A stretch of 64,000 nt of DNA from Protonemura montana (GCA_947568835.1 OX387606.1:20121940-20185939); one strand, 5' to 3'. Positions 31,694 to 45,937 are shown, numbered from the stretch's first letter. The notes: generated by a model from the letters alone, not told the origin. A program made the numbers and translations.

Positions 31694-34066
31694 CTGTTGA
31701 CAGGAACACGGACGGTGCTTGCTTGTAGCTCAAATCAAGGTTTTGGTTTGCAAATATTCGTGGTGATTTGTGTTCTTTTTTAAGCTAATAGATGGATAAT
31801 CCGTATCAAGCCAATAGGATTACATTTTGACTCAGCAACGACCAATGGAGTTCTGCAGCAAGCATTCGAAACACAATACTGCAAAGTAATTGCTTGTTCA
31901 AGAACCCAAGAGAATATTTAGCTAATTATTCATCTCCTATTATTAATTGCTTTCGTAAACTTTAAATTCAGCGCGATGGGACGAGGTTTGGCGCAGGGGA
32001 CGGGGAACGAGGGACTGAAGGAGGTCCCTGAGGAGGCTAGAGGGACGGTTTGAATACAGTTCCACTGTTTCGTATAATATATTCAATCACTTCTAGCCGT
32101 TGTTTCCCAATTTGTTTAACTCGACAGACGGGCTAGGCGGACTGGGATGGGTGGGGTGGTGGGGGGTGGAAGGGAGGTCAATTTTAATTGGAATTGTGCT
32201 CGAATCAAGCACTACCCCTCCCTCCGTCGCATCCCCACACAACCGGATCGTCCCGCGGGATTGGATAATTCAATTTGACACTCGCCATCTCGCGAATAGC
32301 GTTAAACAAACTGTTCCGCTTTTGTGAAACTGCGAAATTAAATTCAAACGTCGAGGCGAGACACGTAGCGCTCACAACGGGAGGCGCGCGCGACTTTATT
32401 TGCGTGTGAAGCCAGCGACTTCCATGCCGAGCAGAGAGGAGAACAAATGACAAGAGATTTAAACAAACTCGGGTTTTATGCTAAAGGCTCACAGCTTCAT
32501 TTACCATGACATCTCTTTTTGGAATTGAAATTCTAATAGGTTTTCTTTCTCGCATAAAGAAGCAATTTTAAAGTAAATGTAACAAAAAGAAACGAGAAAA
32601 AAAAAGAAAGAAGCGCACCCAGTTTTAATAAAGCAATTTTGCAGCCGAATGAGAAAGGTAGTTGGTACGTTTTAAGCTGCGTTCGGAAGGGGCCCGTGAT
32701 TGCAGCGTTTTGGTACAAATTGTGAAAACCACCGACAAATTCAAGCTACAGATCAAGTGCTGAATAATTCCCTGAAAGTTACTTGCAGCACCCGATTGAG
32801 AGCTGGACAAGTGGGATTCCATGGAACTGCAAATAATGTTATAACGCGTGGAGCACCATACCAATACGGCCATGCCAAGGGAACGCCAAATGTAGACTGA
32901 TTTATAATTCAACCGAAATCCTCTCCAATTAATTGTACACCATTACGGAATATCTGCTCCAATTAGCAACCGCAGCTCGGCGTATACAACTGAATTAATT
33001 ACCTTACGAACCTACGGATTAAAGTACACCTTCAATTCTCTACACTTATCACTACTTCATTCATTCTTTTCAGCTTTTCAGTTGTTGTCGTCACCAGTTA
33101 AATCTCAAAATTTAATTTAAAAATTCAGCACGTCGCTTCATATGTCTATAGCGTGTCCAAGAACACGACCCTTTATTAAATAATATAATTTTCAAATAAT
33201 TATATCAGTGTGTAGTATTAATTGCGTGCTCGATGGTTACGTCACTGCTGATTATTACTGCTAGTGGACTAACCGATGAATTAGTAATGTCCCTCTCGGT
33301 GCAGTGTTACCTCATTATTCTAGCGTGCATTTGTGCCACTTTATATCTCGGCGCCGTGTGCGTGTTTGATTGGTTTCGATACGACACACCGAATCATTCG
33401 AGCCCGGATTCATTACATAAACATAGACAGTTGATTGGAATACTGTGATAACAATTATTTCATACAAATCAAAAAATTAGTCTAAATTTTGGGCCTGCGT
33501 ATAATTTTGGGGGTATTTTGTTTTATCATTTTCCACCTCCAAACGACGGCTTCGTTTAAGAACTGCAAACAACCAATGCAGTTTCATTAGAAGATTAAAA
33601 TCCCGAGGAAATTTTAATATTTAAGAAAATGTTCTGGAATCGGTTGTCAGAAAATCTGTGTCGTATTACTAACACGTGAAGAAATCACACTTATTAGGAA
33701 CTTGAGACTCAAGAGTACCTGTAGTCACGTGCATATCACGCATTATTTTTGGGGAAACATTTTACATATGATAGAAAAAATAAATAAAAAAATAGAAACT
33801 TGAACGGAATTCAGTTCGGAAATTTACAACATTTCGGGGAACACAGATCAAAAGAACATCACTTTCTGGCATTTTTAGAAGCTGCATTCTTTTGGCCGAG
33901 AAAATCCTCACCGGGTCAAATTTAGCAGCGGTCAAACTTTCAAAACGTGTTGCAAAAAAGCATACTTATGAGCCAATTTCCCATGATTTGCCATGACAAG
34001 AAGCAGATATTTAAAATTGATTCCAAATACTACGGAAAAACAAGGTTTTTGTAAACGGTAACTTAC
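31694..34066. other. Putative first SKOR intron / upstream region
   Basis: No coding exon recognised. A hydrophobic 71-codon frame (33233-33448) lacks support. The region contains AT-rich homeobox-like TAATTA sites, but nothing I can call a specific element. Confidence 0.35.
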
Positions 34067-34118
34067 CGATCCTCGATGCTGATGAACTCCAAATACTATG
34101 AGCACTTTCACGCAAACT
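34067..34118 (-). promoter_or_regulatory. Candidate noncoding first exon and TSS of SKOR
   Basis: On the minus strand an arthropod initiator TCAGT (+1 at about 34118) is followed 52 nt later by a perfect donor ATCG|GTAAGT. A GC island lies just upstream (34330-34520). Splicing to the acceptor at 31694 would give a short 5' UTR before the SKOR ATG. This is inferred from signals only. Confidence 0.3.
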
Positions 34119-34329
34119 GAATGAATTCCCCTACTTTATTTCAAATCTTCCCAAAATTCTTACTCAAAGTTTTACAGTAATGACAAGCAACAGCTGAAGC
34201 CCAAAGTACAGAAATACAAGACCTCTTCCCTAGCACAAAGACAGGAAGCAGGAAGCAGCAAGTTGATCGTAGTATCAGTAGTTAGAAAGTACCGGCACAA
34301 TCCACCCTTAAGTAATATCTGTACTTAAT

Positions 34330-34520
34330 GTGGGGACGCCGTCGGCTGCCCGCGAGGGCGGCACGTCGAGGGCGGGACGACGCCACACGGACGCCGACGT
34401 CGGCCAATCGGGCGTCGGCGTCGTTGGTCCAGATGAGAGACTGGCGTCAGGGCGCAGAAGCAGGGGGTTGGAGCCGAGCCACCGCAGATTAGCGCCCCAG
34501 AGCGCTGGCTAAGGGAGGAC
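34330..34520. promoter_or_regulatory. GC island upstream of SKOR with CGACGCC motifs
   Basis: Contains GGGGACGCCGTCGGC, GACGACGCCACACGGACGCC and GGGCGTCGGCGTCGTTGG, plus a CCAAT element (GGCCAATCGG). Frames on both strands are open only because of composition. It may be the SKOR promoter CpG island. Confidence 0.4.
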
Positions 34521-36814
34521 ACCACCAACTAATTAATCAGAGCGTTAGAGTGATCGTAACGTGCGATCAACAGTTGAATGGCGAGATTTGGAGTCTGAAT
34601 TTAGTAGGAGCGTGGGTGGGAGAACGGTCGAGGCATGTCTTGGTTAATTTGGGGATCTCAGAGTATTTTGAAGTCAGGCTAGCTAAGTTTTAAAACTTTT
34701 CAGTAAATGATTATTGGACGTCCTTAAAAGTTCCTTGCCGATGATCAGTGAATCACCGGCATTGTTTCTATAGCACTATTTCTCCTTAGCACTGTTTCTT
34801 TTAGTGCGCAAAATATATATGTCAAAAAAACACTTAGAAGCTCAGAGAATACAAATATGGTAACACACACTTTTATTGACATAAAAAAACTTCCTTATTA
34901 TAAAATTCTTTTGGTTTTTAGCACGTGGCTTACTCGTAAAAAATCTGGTAATCGTTTTTAATGACCTATAAATCTTCTTGGCAGCAAACTGGCATCTGTT
35001 TGCCACGATTAATTATCGTAACGAGGTGGTCAAACCCTCTCACAGCCCCCTTCTCCCCCCCCCCCCGAACTGAAAGAATTGATCGCCGATGAACACAATG
35101 CCACACTTGATTGTTGATTGTTGCAATGCAAGAGTCATGCTCGCCCCCTCCCCCCCATCCTTCGGGCCAATTCACCCCCTTGCATCATTAGCAGAAGGGG
35201 CCGATGGGTAGCTATCAGTTTTATAATGTGCCACCAAACTTAAATACTTTGGGGTGCATTTGCTTACATAATAGGTACTTCAATAGTCTGCTCAGGGGCG
35301 TTCACTTACAATGATGGCCAAACATATTGTGTGCTTTGGGGCTGGCAATCGATGACAAACAGGCTAAATGATGCACAGAGACTTTTCAATTATCCTACAA
35401 GACAAAAAATTTACCTTTCTCGGTAAGATGGAAAAGAATACGAAACAGAAAAGCATGTTTTAATTACGTGCAAATTTATTAAATGGGCAATTATCTCTTA
35501 AGGGGAAAAATCCCCTGGTGATTTCAGACCAACTAATGAAGTGCTTTCTTGGCCGTGGCTTAAAAGTTAAACTACCAGAAATAAAGTTGACAAAAAACGG
35601 AGTTTTTTTTAACTGTTTTTTTGGCTGTTTTTTCCCCTCACTTGCTAAAGCGATTTTGAAGAAACGCACATTTTTAGCCTTATTTGGGCCAACGTATTAG
35701 ATAAAGTAATTAAATAAAACAAAAAATCATGTTTGAAAAATTTTAATCCTTTGTCTACAACGCGTTTTGTGTCTAGCTGCTTTATTTTAACGGTAGGTAC
35801 CTACTGCCAATTTTTTGCTGAAAATTTGGTATGTTTCTGATATTTTTTTAAAAACTTTGATTATTAAAGAAAAATACGAAAGATATCTCAAAAGAAATAT
35901 AAGCCATTGCCTGCTTTTGCCTTCAACCTAAGCTTCAACTTCTTGCAGTGGAAAATTACAGTTTTGATAGGTCTGTAGAATCTGAGACGGATTTTCAAGA
36001 AGTTTTAGATATTTCTAATTGAATTTAGTTTTTTCTGTGGATTAAAGTAAAGTCAATGCCCACGTAAGAAAGTGTGTCTAGCACAGGCACTGGAATGTCT
36101 CAGAAATTATCTAAGATTTCAGCCGGAGCACACGGCACCTCCACCGAGACGTGAAAATAGCACAGAAATGTGCTCAACATTATTATTGATATGCTAGTAT
36201 GAAATATTATTGATTGATTTATGAAATTATGCTATGATTAACTTGCTGCTCTTTCTGAACCAAACCTAGGATTACATTTTTTGTTGTTGTTGTGGCCTTG
36301 GATAATTAACAATTTTTGAAAAGATATCAATTATTTTATCAATCAGTTGAATGTACTAGGTGCTAGAGGTCGAACAATGCGTGTGTTATTCTTATCTGGT
36401 TCGTTTTTATCCAAGTGCCCTAGCCAAAAACTAAAAATAATATTTGTTCGTGGTTAAACTGGATAATTTTTTTTCAGATAATCTCTAGCTTGTTCACTAG
36501 GAAACATTAATTTGAGGTAAAATTTAATTTTAAGAACCCTTGATGACCCTTTAATGTCACTCGCAGAAACTCTACTAATTTTATTTTATTTAAGATAACT
36601 AATATGATAAATATGAAGAACAAACATTAAAAAGAGTGAAATGAATTGAAAAATATGCATTCAGTTTTTACTACTAAATATATATTTTTTTAATTCCATC
36701 TTTATTCCTATATCCGCAAATCTTCAAAATCTTCTGCGAGTTCGAATGATTATCAAACTGGCTTCTATCTCGCCTCCCAACGCCATCTCTCGTCGGCTCC
36801 TTTCCTAAACCCTC

Positions 36815-36915
36815 TTACCGACGCCACCGACGCCGATACTGACGCCGCGTCGAGCGCCAGCTGTCGACGTCGCGACGCCACCACGTCGACGGCAGTCTGG
36901 TGCTGTCGTCTGGCG
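36815..36915. promoter_or_regulatory. GC island with CGACGCC motifs
   Basis: ACCGACGCCACCGACGCCGA, then GACGCCGCGTCGAG, GTCGACGTCGCGACGCC (core at 36869-36879) and CACGTCGACGG, in AT-rich flanks. Function unknown. Confidence 0.4.
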
Positions 36916-37487
36916 GGCCGATGTTCAACAAGCATCCTCTCAAATCATCCAGCAGATGGCAGCAACGCACGCTCCTGGCCCTTGCTTTCATCCTTGCTAC
37001 AGAGATGGAGCACGGGAACAGATCACAAACCGTCATTCAGGGAATAAGGGTATAAAAGATTTTGTTATTATTGTTCCTTACAATAAAACACTTTGCCCAT
37101 AGCAAGAATTTGCAATTTAAATCAGATTTCTCAAGCTGAAAAGAGTTTATTAAAGTTACATTTATTTCAAACGGAAATCAAAATGAGACAAGATCCCAAT
37201 TCTTAATCCTTAAGATCCTCAACTTCACTTACAGCTTGTATCGGATTCATCAGAATCTCTTTTAGGCTTGACAATCATTTAGTATTTAATGAAAAAGGTC
37301 GCTCTCGCCTCAGAATGAACAATTAAACAGCGGAAATGTGTTCCTAGCTCAGGAAGAAAATATCACCACGTTTGGGACAGGAGACTTTATGAAGCATGTC
37401 ATGCTTGGAAAATTCTAAAAAAATCATGTAAAAGACAAATTTATTTATTCTTTTTATCGGTCAGTGATGACGGCAGGAAATTTCCGT

Positions 37488-38120
37488 TTTTTTTTTTTAT
37501 TTTATTTATTTTTTACAGTACATTTTATTGCACCTAGGTGCATGCCCTTTGCGTACTTACAATATTGTTGTTATCACAAGCATTAAAAATTGGCAATTGA
37601 TAAAAACCATCACACTAGTTGGGTTTTTAAACATTCCTCACATTTACATTCACATTCTTTAAAATGTAAAAATTCGTCAGTACTATAAAAAAAATGTGCT
37701 TGCATGTCCTTTTTTCAGCCGCAAGGGCAGCCTATTTTAGTACGATTCACCGAGATTGATTACATTTCGCCTGCTTATTACCCGTGTGCTCTTTTTGCCT
37801 CTTAAGTCTGCTCTTCTTCTTGTGTTCTCTTCTTTTCTTCTCTTCATTTTTTGGGAATAATGCAGGATTGTCATAAACAAATAAAATTACTTCCAAAATA
37901 AAAGCACTTGGTAAGGTCAGGATATGAAGATCTTTAAAAGCTTTTCTGCATGTTCCCCTCTTCCCTATTTTACCCATTATCCGTATTGCCTTTTTTTGTT
38001 TTATGAACAATTTGTAGGATTCGGGTGAACTTCCCCATGCTAATATGCCATAGGTTAAAATAGAGTGAATTTGATTCTTTGTGAACTTGGTTCTGTGAAC
38101 GTTGAGTAGGGAACGAGTTA
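37488..38120 (-). mobile_element. LINE (non-LTR retrotransposon) 3' fragment
   Basis: The minus strand encodes the post-RT end of a CR1/jockey-like ORF2: IHSILTYGILAWGSS, then LFIKQKKAIRIMGKIGKRGT and CRKAFKDLHILTLPSAFILE, closing with a basic tail to the stop near 37747. It is followed by a ~240-nt 3' UTR and an A-rich tail (AAATAAATAAAATAAAAAAA, about 37488-37515). The frame is open for about 120 codons, so the insertion is relatively young but 5'-truncated. The catalytic RT core is missing. Confidence 0.8.
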
Positions 38121-38690
38121 TTTAAACATTTATTGGTGGGTGCTTACTCCAATAGCACCTGGCAAAGTCAAAATGAATGCCATGCGCCTTGGTTAATTGA
38201 TGAGCGCAATTGAAATGTATAATTACACTTGTCCTTAAAAATAAACTTGCATCAGTTTAAGTATTTTTGTTTTATTGCGCGTGTGCGTGTGGGTGTGTGT
38301 GCATGTGAGGATGTGTTCTCGCGCTACCGACCCCTAAGTTCGTAAGCCCAACTAAATTCACGAAAATGTTCAGATTCCAAACTTCCTAAACTTTGTGTAG
38401 CACACGCTCACCTCCCGTATTTAACTATTCAAGCCATGGACTTCATCAAATCAACTGTAATACCAAACTTATTCTTAAAGTTTCGTTGTTTCAGAAATTT
38501 TCTGCTCTTTCATATGTCAATAAAAAGCCACGTACATCTTCAACGCAACTGTTCGTCATTCTGTAGCGTTTACATTTTATAGTTACAACAGAACGGACTG
38601 TTCCTTATTAATTGTCAACATTTTGATTCCCAAGTACATAAAAAACGCGTGAATCAATCGCTAGACTTTAAAGTTTTAAACTGAAATTGT

Positions 38691-38716
38691 TTATTATTAT
38701 TATTATTATTATTATT
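38691..38716 (+). repeat. ATT microsatellite
   Basis: About eight to nine ATT units, directly abutting a copy of the GCAAACGCTTGC repeat. Confidence 0.85.
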
Positions 38717-38775
38717 AATACCCGCACATTGCAAGCGTTTGCAATTTAATTTAAATCAAATTTCACAAAATGGAA
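38700..38775 (-). repeat. GCAAACGCTTGCAATGCG dispersed repeat, inverted copy
   Basis: The minus strand reads TGAAATTTGATTTAAATT, AAATTGCAAACGCTTGCAAT, GTGCGGGTATTAATAATAAT. It matches the copies at 11941 and 50110. Confidence 0.6.
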
Positions 38776-40924
38776 TAGTTTTTTCTTCATTATAGTGTCC
38801 AGTCGATCGTCCACCTCAAGCACTTAAGCATCAGAACTTTGCTTGGGAACCAAGTAAATACGTTCGATTTGGTTTCCTCTCCACCATAACTCCAAGCTCT
38901 AGCATCTCAACGCAACTGACAATTTCACCAGCGAGCACAACAAAAGCAACAACAAAGTAATCTTGTTTACGTCACCATGGTGCGAAACGGACTTCAGGAG
39001 TTGTGTTTCGATGTTGTCCTGCCAGGATAATTCCTGGTAGCCACCAGCTAATCCCCATTCACTGGCCACATTTGTCAAGAGATTACCGACGAGCCATCGG
39101 ACATCTGACACTCCATTTTCAAGTGTCCTGTGCCAATTACCTTCGTAATGAAAGGCTACGTGCACACTTGGTGCTCCACGGCCCCACGCTAAAGATGGTT
39201 TGCCAAAAGACAAGCGGCGTGTTGAGAGTGTTTTGTTGACCGTTATGAGGTGTCTTGAGCTGTCAAAATACGTCTTGGAGACAGGTTTGTACGAATAGGT
39301 CGAAATGGTAAGGGAGAAAGGAGCAAAGGACAGGGCAAGTCACTACACTTGATCGCAGTTGAGATTAGGCTAGCTGATATACTTGCAAAAGCCCATGGAA
39401 ATATCGCATACCTGGGTCCAGGGTCCAATCAGTCCTCATATTTGAAATCTGACCGAGAAGGTTTTTGTGGAATGGTGTAAACAGCATGTAAATTTGGGAA
39501 AATATAATGGCAAAGGCCAGCAGAAGACGTCATGAATGAAAATCTGGCATGACAATTAAGAAATATCTCCAGCCCGGAACAGGAGTGCTTAGAAAATCTC
39601 GTGCAAAACTTATTCTTATTTTGCCAAACATATTTCGTTCAGTTTCCGCTAACATGCGCTACAGATGGGAGTTAGTTGCGATTTTAATATTTAATGCTGA
39701 TTTTTTTGCTGATATTGCTGATTTAATGCTTGATCTGGCTCTCCGAATAGGTTGCAGTTATAATATAGTTCTGAATTGTGGATTAAGTTCAACAAATCGT
39801 TGGTAATATTATTAATCGTATCATACTATGATTATAATAATCACCCGCTAATAAACACTAATATGTAATCCGTATAAACGAGACAATGTCGCACAACCAC
39901 GGGCCGACTTAAACACAAATACAGAGAAAAGCCTCTGGGACGCTGGGCAACGTTCGCCGACGAAGCCACTCGTGGACCGCGACTCGATGATTAATAAACG
40001 ACGTGTAATCGGCTTACTTCGGAATGGATGCTGTCTATAGGGGTGTATCTATGGAACAATGCCTGGGGGACCGCCGGCGTTATTCAATCACGTACCAGTA
40101 TTATGTGAGTATTACTTCGGTATTACTGCGGTACCACGCAGACCAAGCGTGTACTGCAAGTTACACGGCCGAAGCGCCTAAACTCACCACGGCCAATTAT
40201 TGACGGGAAATTGCTCTTCTTATGTCGTAAACGAGAAAAATATTAAATAGCAACGTTGCCGAGAGTTTTCTCCTGGGGGACGACGTGAATTTGAATGTAA
40301 TTTCGATTTTAATCATGAAATTTCCCTGTGGGTAAATACGAAAGCAGAACGGTTGATTATTATTTCCTTATGCCAAATTTTCTGAAACATGTGGGAGTTG
40401 TACGAGTTGAAACCACACAACTTGCATCTCAAACTTATTTCACTCTTTCATGAAAGGTTTTTGTATTCTCAAGTTGACGGCGTCCTTGCCGTAGCGTGGC
40501 CCAATGTTTTACTAGAGTGTCGCAAAACTTTCGTGAAAAGCACATCACACAAAAGTGCTCTGCTTTTTGCTTATTTTCTTTCAGTCGACGACGGGAGAGC
40601 GAATTGTATGGACCAGTTCGGATCGACAACTCTTGTGAGTTGCACAACTACAGCCGATGCACGAAAAGGGTGGAGACGTGAAAAGAAATAGAAACAGCGA
40701 CAGTGGTGTTGTAAAACCAAAATCTTTTACTCAAATCGGGGACGTAGAAACCGAATTAAATGTCACAACGATTTTAGTGATCAATTCAAAATGAATTAAC
40801 GATTTTGACAAGATGTGCGGGTGAAGGAACAAAACAGCTGACTACACCAAGAGTTTGGACTGTGAGCACATCTCGATTTCGACAGACTGTCTCTCGTGGA
40901 AATCGAGCAAATTGTTAACGCTTG

Positions 40925-41015
40925 ATCGCGTTCGCGTCGCGGCTTTCAGGCGCCGCAAACGGCGGCTAAATCATCGTTCGGTGGCGACGCCGACGCCGAC
41001 GCCTCATCCCACACG
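40925..41015. promoter_or_regulatory. GC island with CGACGCC motifs
   Basis: CGCGTTCGCGTCGCGGC and GGTGGCGACGCCGACGCCGA within 90 bp. No gene attached. A GA/CT-rich tract follows (41120-41230). Confidence 0.35.
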
Positions 41016-42599
41016 CCAACTTACCCGGCACCAGCAGCTTCCAGTCTTTAGAATCTGACAAATAATTTGAAAACGATTTGCTATGTGGCTGTTGATAAGT
41101 GTTGGCTCGTCAGTGGTTCATTGTATGACGTCCGGATGCGACGCCTTTCTCACTCCTGTTCTCTGTCTCTTACTTTCTTGCCAGAGATCAGGTCTCTCTC
41201 ACTCACTCTCTCCCAGACTCTCGTGACTCTCGCTTCTGTATTTTCGTACTTGTCGCAAATTGTTAGTAGTCGTCGTCTTTTTTTGTCGATTTGTCAATAT
41301 TATCGGGGTTCGCGTCGCTCGGGCAGAGATTTGCGTCGATTCATGATGATCGAGCGCCTCGAGATGTTTAATTACACTCGAAATTGTAACTAGTTTAGAA
41401 AATGGGGAAGGGTAAGGTCCTCGTTTGATTGCAGGTAGTGTCTGCACTGGCTGCTGCTGCACCGGAGGGGTTAATTGATGATATTTGCTGGGTTCTGATT
41501 TTCAGGATTGTCGAAATGGAACAATGATAACATCGTAAAAATGTATGAGCTGTGAAACTGGCACCGATTTCAGGAATGAAAACACAGGCTACCCGCGGGT
41601 CTGTGGTTTTCTTATGTTTAAAAACCGAGTTGCAGCGTCCATTTCATCAATTGTTTGAGGCATATTTTTAGCCACATTTAGAAAATATTGTCAATTAATT
41701 CTGTTACCGCACATCACTGTAGGTAGCACTGTCTATGAAAATAAAAACTTCGAAGACTCTAACTAAACGAACAGACAGATATGAGCGTGATACCACTGAG
41801 GGAATAGATATCAATCGAGTTATCAGATGCCCCATGGCAACGATTACTTATCAGATCCCCTTCTGATCAGCCCTGTAATAAGTCCGCCGAGTCTAATTGT
41901 CTAACTACCGAGTTGTCACAGAGAGTTACATGTCATACGCTATCGAAGCGAGCACGGGGTCGACGCAGGCGCAACTCGGTCGTCAAATCATTGTGTTTAT
42001 CATGGGATAAACATGCCCCGCGGGGCTTGCTTGGTGCGGCCAGGATATTGGCGATGAAGGAAACTTGAGAGAAAGATGAGATGGACTAATTTTGTAATTG
42101 GCCGGCAGATGGTGTCTACTGCGACGCTTGTTTCATGATTTCAGAGGGGTACGGAGACAAGGTTAGGAAATTCGGAAACTTTTGGCATTTCGTTTCCTTT
42201 TAGGAGAGAGTGGAACGAACTTTTAGAAGCAAAGCTGAAATATTTTTGATGTACCATTCTGTAGAATACACCTTCAGCTAATAAAGATGGCTACATCGCT
42301 ATTATTTAATGATGTCATAATTTCTCCTACTTTATGCCAACACAAGCCGGCATTTTGGTTTGGAAACTTACATTTCTTGTCGAAAATAGAATAAATAAAC
42401 CAGGTCTATCCCGCCATGACCGAGTTTCCCCGAAAGTCAGAAGAATATACTACAACGCGAAATGCAATCTTGGTTGTTCCACAAGGTGGACAGAAACATA
42501 ATAAATAAAGTTTGATAAGTTAGGTTACGTTGCCTTCTCAAGGTAACACAGCGAAACCAATAATAGAATAAAACATTTTCAATCCATTTATATGTTATT

Positions 42600-42960
42600 C
42601 ATGGTACTGCAGCCAGGTACGATTGGGCGCAACCATCTATCTGTTCCCACGCGCGTGCTCCGACAGAAACAGTCCCAGCGCTTTCAGCCGCTTCCGTGCA
42701 CGTAATGGTAGCACAATAAAATCTCGATGAAATTGATAAACCTAATTTCACAGTCGTTTAGTCTCGCTCGCGATCAGGCAAAATGGCGGCTGCGATTGAC
42801 GCGTGCTCCGGCAGCGACGACGACTGGGAAAACGGAAACAATTAAATCACTACTGCTTGACTAAACGCAGCTAACCGACGTCTATGGCCGGCTTCCGGTC
42901 TATGCTAACAAGCAGCAACAATGTACTCTACCTTCTTCTCGGTGTTCGTTTCTATTCAGA
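42600..42960. promoter_or_regulatory. CpG-rich patch with Pho/YY1-like motif and short ORF
   Basis: CAAAATGGCGGC at 42780-42790 fits the YY1/Pho consensus. The ATG in it opens a 20-codon frame MAAAIDACSGSDDDWENGNN (42783-42845) with no GT donor before the stop. It may be a promoter, a Polycomb-type element or an upstream ORF of an unseen transcript. Confidence 0.3.
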
Positions 42961-45922
42961 TCGAACAACAATGTGAACTAACTTGTTTCGCGTAATAATA
43001 ATCAAGCCGGCTTGGGGCTCCATCCCGTTTTGACATGAGCAAGGAGGTTGTAGAGGACCATGCCGCCAATTTATCAAGATTTAGAAGGTTTTGGGGTGCT
43101 AGGATTTTGGCTTCACGTTTTTGTAAAATTGCAAGTCTTTGACTTTTACGTTTTTAAAGCGCAATTTTCATCTTTCGCCTAAGCCATGCATATTCCAGCG
43201 GGGCTGTCCGAACTTTTAAAATCCAACAATTAATTGAGTTGAGAAGATTGAAGTGAAAGTCTAGTACAACGACATCACAGGCCAGTCTTAGTTTTAAGGA
43301 ATTGTTTTGAACAGTTTTCTGAAACATAAACCGGCACTGCTACATAATGAAATAAACAAGTAACAATATTTCCAAGCGATCCATCTGATATTAAAACAGA
43401 GCATGCTCTCCTAGTGCAATGTGTAACTAACAGCAGGAGATTGCCGATGATTAGGGGTAGTTTAGTTGAGTTTAGCTGCAGGGTGAGCATTGTGAGACAA
43501 GGGTAGCTTCATTTCATCCCCTAATGTTCCAGCGTGGGGAACTGGAACATAAGTTATTCCAACAAAGCGCGACTGAATGAGTGATTATTCTCCCGTTTTC
43601 CAACCCTCCGTCTCTCCCTCCCTTCCTCCTTCTCTCCCTTCCTTCCTACCCCCTCTATCCACCGTCAATAATCAGCGATTAAACACCACTCACCACTCAC
43701 CACTCACCACCGACCGAGGAACATGTCACCCTCTTGACAAGATTTTAGATGTTAGTTTCAAGAGAATGAGGCTTTTCTTAAACGTTTCAAATTCTCTAAA
43801 CACTCTCGAGCGGGGTGGGTCCCTCGCGATAGCTTTCACCATTGTCACCGCACACAATTTTCTTCGAACTCTTCAGTGTGTGGCGATAAGATGATCTGTT
43901 ACCCTTTTAAGCTGGCCTTTTGTGAGTTCACAGTTAGTATAGGTTATATAGTATAGTGCCCATCAAGCATTGAAAAGGTAACTTACAAATTTCGAGTTTA
44001 TTTTGGGTATCTGGTTCCGCTTGTCTTGTTTAGAATGGCTGAAATAAAATTTCGTTCAGTATAAAGAGATTCTTTATGAAGACCACAAAGAGATTTACAA
44101 CGAACTGTTAATTCTTCTCTTACATTCTGGCACTTATTGTTTTAGATATTTACTTTTAGAGCGATCAAATTATTGGGCATAGTTATTGATTGGAAATTCA
44201 AATTGATTACGTTTTCCATGTCCAATTACTAAACGATGATCAGTAATATTATTCTAAACATAGCTCTGATGCCATGCAATATCAGTGTATAGGCAAATAT
44301 TAGGCATCGTGTGTCGTAAACGAGCAATCATGAATGCAAAATAGCCTCGAACAACTGTTTATTCGAGTGCAGAGCGCCGGGATGGGGGACGCTGGCAACT
44401 TGGTAGGGAGTGGTGGGGGAAGGGGGTGGTAATTGAGCCTTGCATCGGGCGCGAGAACAAAGCCAATCATCGCAATCATCCCATGAGCGTGAAAATACGG
44501 CTAATTCCATTGGCTTTCTGCAGCACATCCACTGGCATCGCTAATAAATGACACAAGTCGACCCACGCCTCGCTGATGCACCCGCTGAATCAATAAGCGG
44601 ATACTAAACCCTTGTTTCGACCGTGCAACTATGCGCTGTTATTTCAGGCACATATGCAATAGAATATAACCTCTTATGACATGAAGATCTTCTTTACATT
44701 CTGGTGCAATCTGGTAAATGTTATGGGTGGGAATATAATTGAGACCCGAGAAATCATTTTTTTTTCATTTAGTATAAGTGATGTTTGAGACGCTTATGAA
44801 GAGACGCAATTATACGCATTTGTCAGTAGAAAACGTTAAGAAATATGCCTCCTGGATAGATTTTAAAATGATGTAGGTACTATCGGGCATATTCTGTTTC
44901 GATAATTATTTCATAGGCAAATGAATCACATGCCTAAAACGGTAGCACCATTGTAATTAGGCATGATATGATTTTCCGAATGATGATTTATAATTAAATT
45001 AAGTTTACAGTTAAGCATATCGAATGTAATTTTCACACATTAGTTACACGGCAGTGGTTTATTGCATCCCTGGCTCCCGGGTTGTTCGATGAATCGATAG
45101 TATGTTCACTCATGTGCAAAGGGTTGGGTGCAGAAGTACCACGCAGTACGCCAAACAATTAGCGAGCAATTGGGATACAGTGACCATCAAGGTCTTTAAT
45201 TAACACGCGGGTTTACAATTCCATTAGCCGAGTAAATTATTGTTTGCTGCTATCTCTATTAGGCATAGTGGTCGTACAGAGCAAGCGTATGTTACAGTTG
45301 GCTGCTGCATCGAGCAACGTTTGGTCAAGTGAGCATAAAATCGAGACCGAATCCACATGGCACGGTACATATGTGTTCTACTGGGTAATTAGAAACTTCA
45401 ATAAAAATAAAAATATGTTATTTTATGTAGAAGTTACCCAATATTAACTTGTTATCAAGCTTGTACCTACTCTTTGCTTGTAGCGATTTCAATAAAATGT
45501 GTCGTTGCAATAACTGGTGATAATTAAATACACGATAAATTACAGAAAATTTTTAACAAAACGCAACAAAACTCAACTTCAAAGGAAATTTCATGTATTG
45601 CTTCATACAAAAATAACTAAAAAATGAGTTACTTATGTCTGTTATGAGTTCCATGGATGAAATTCTCAGACCATAACAGATTGTGGTATCTTTTTTCATC
45701 AACAGAACTCTATATTTACACAGTATGTACGAAACATGACAACCACTGTCTTGTCACCATCAATTTGTGCCCTCTCCGATATCTCCTCCCACCACAAGAC
45801 TAACCCTTTCATCATCCCTAAGCTGAATCCACTGTATGACGCAACAACCCTTGCCCTGCCTGGTCGCAGTTTAGCCAGCCATTAACCCCAGCGCAGCGCC
45901 CGGGGAAATATATTGCAGAGAG

Positions 45923-45937
45923 CCCCCCCCCCCCCCC
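45923..45937 (+). repeat. Poly-C run (15 C)
   Basis: 15 consecutive C ending in CTCCCCGC. Confidence 0.9.

Noticed and set aside
33233..33448. 71-codon hydrophobic frame
   Set aside because: Two hydrophobic stretches but alternative start codon, no homology and AT-rich context; probably chance.
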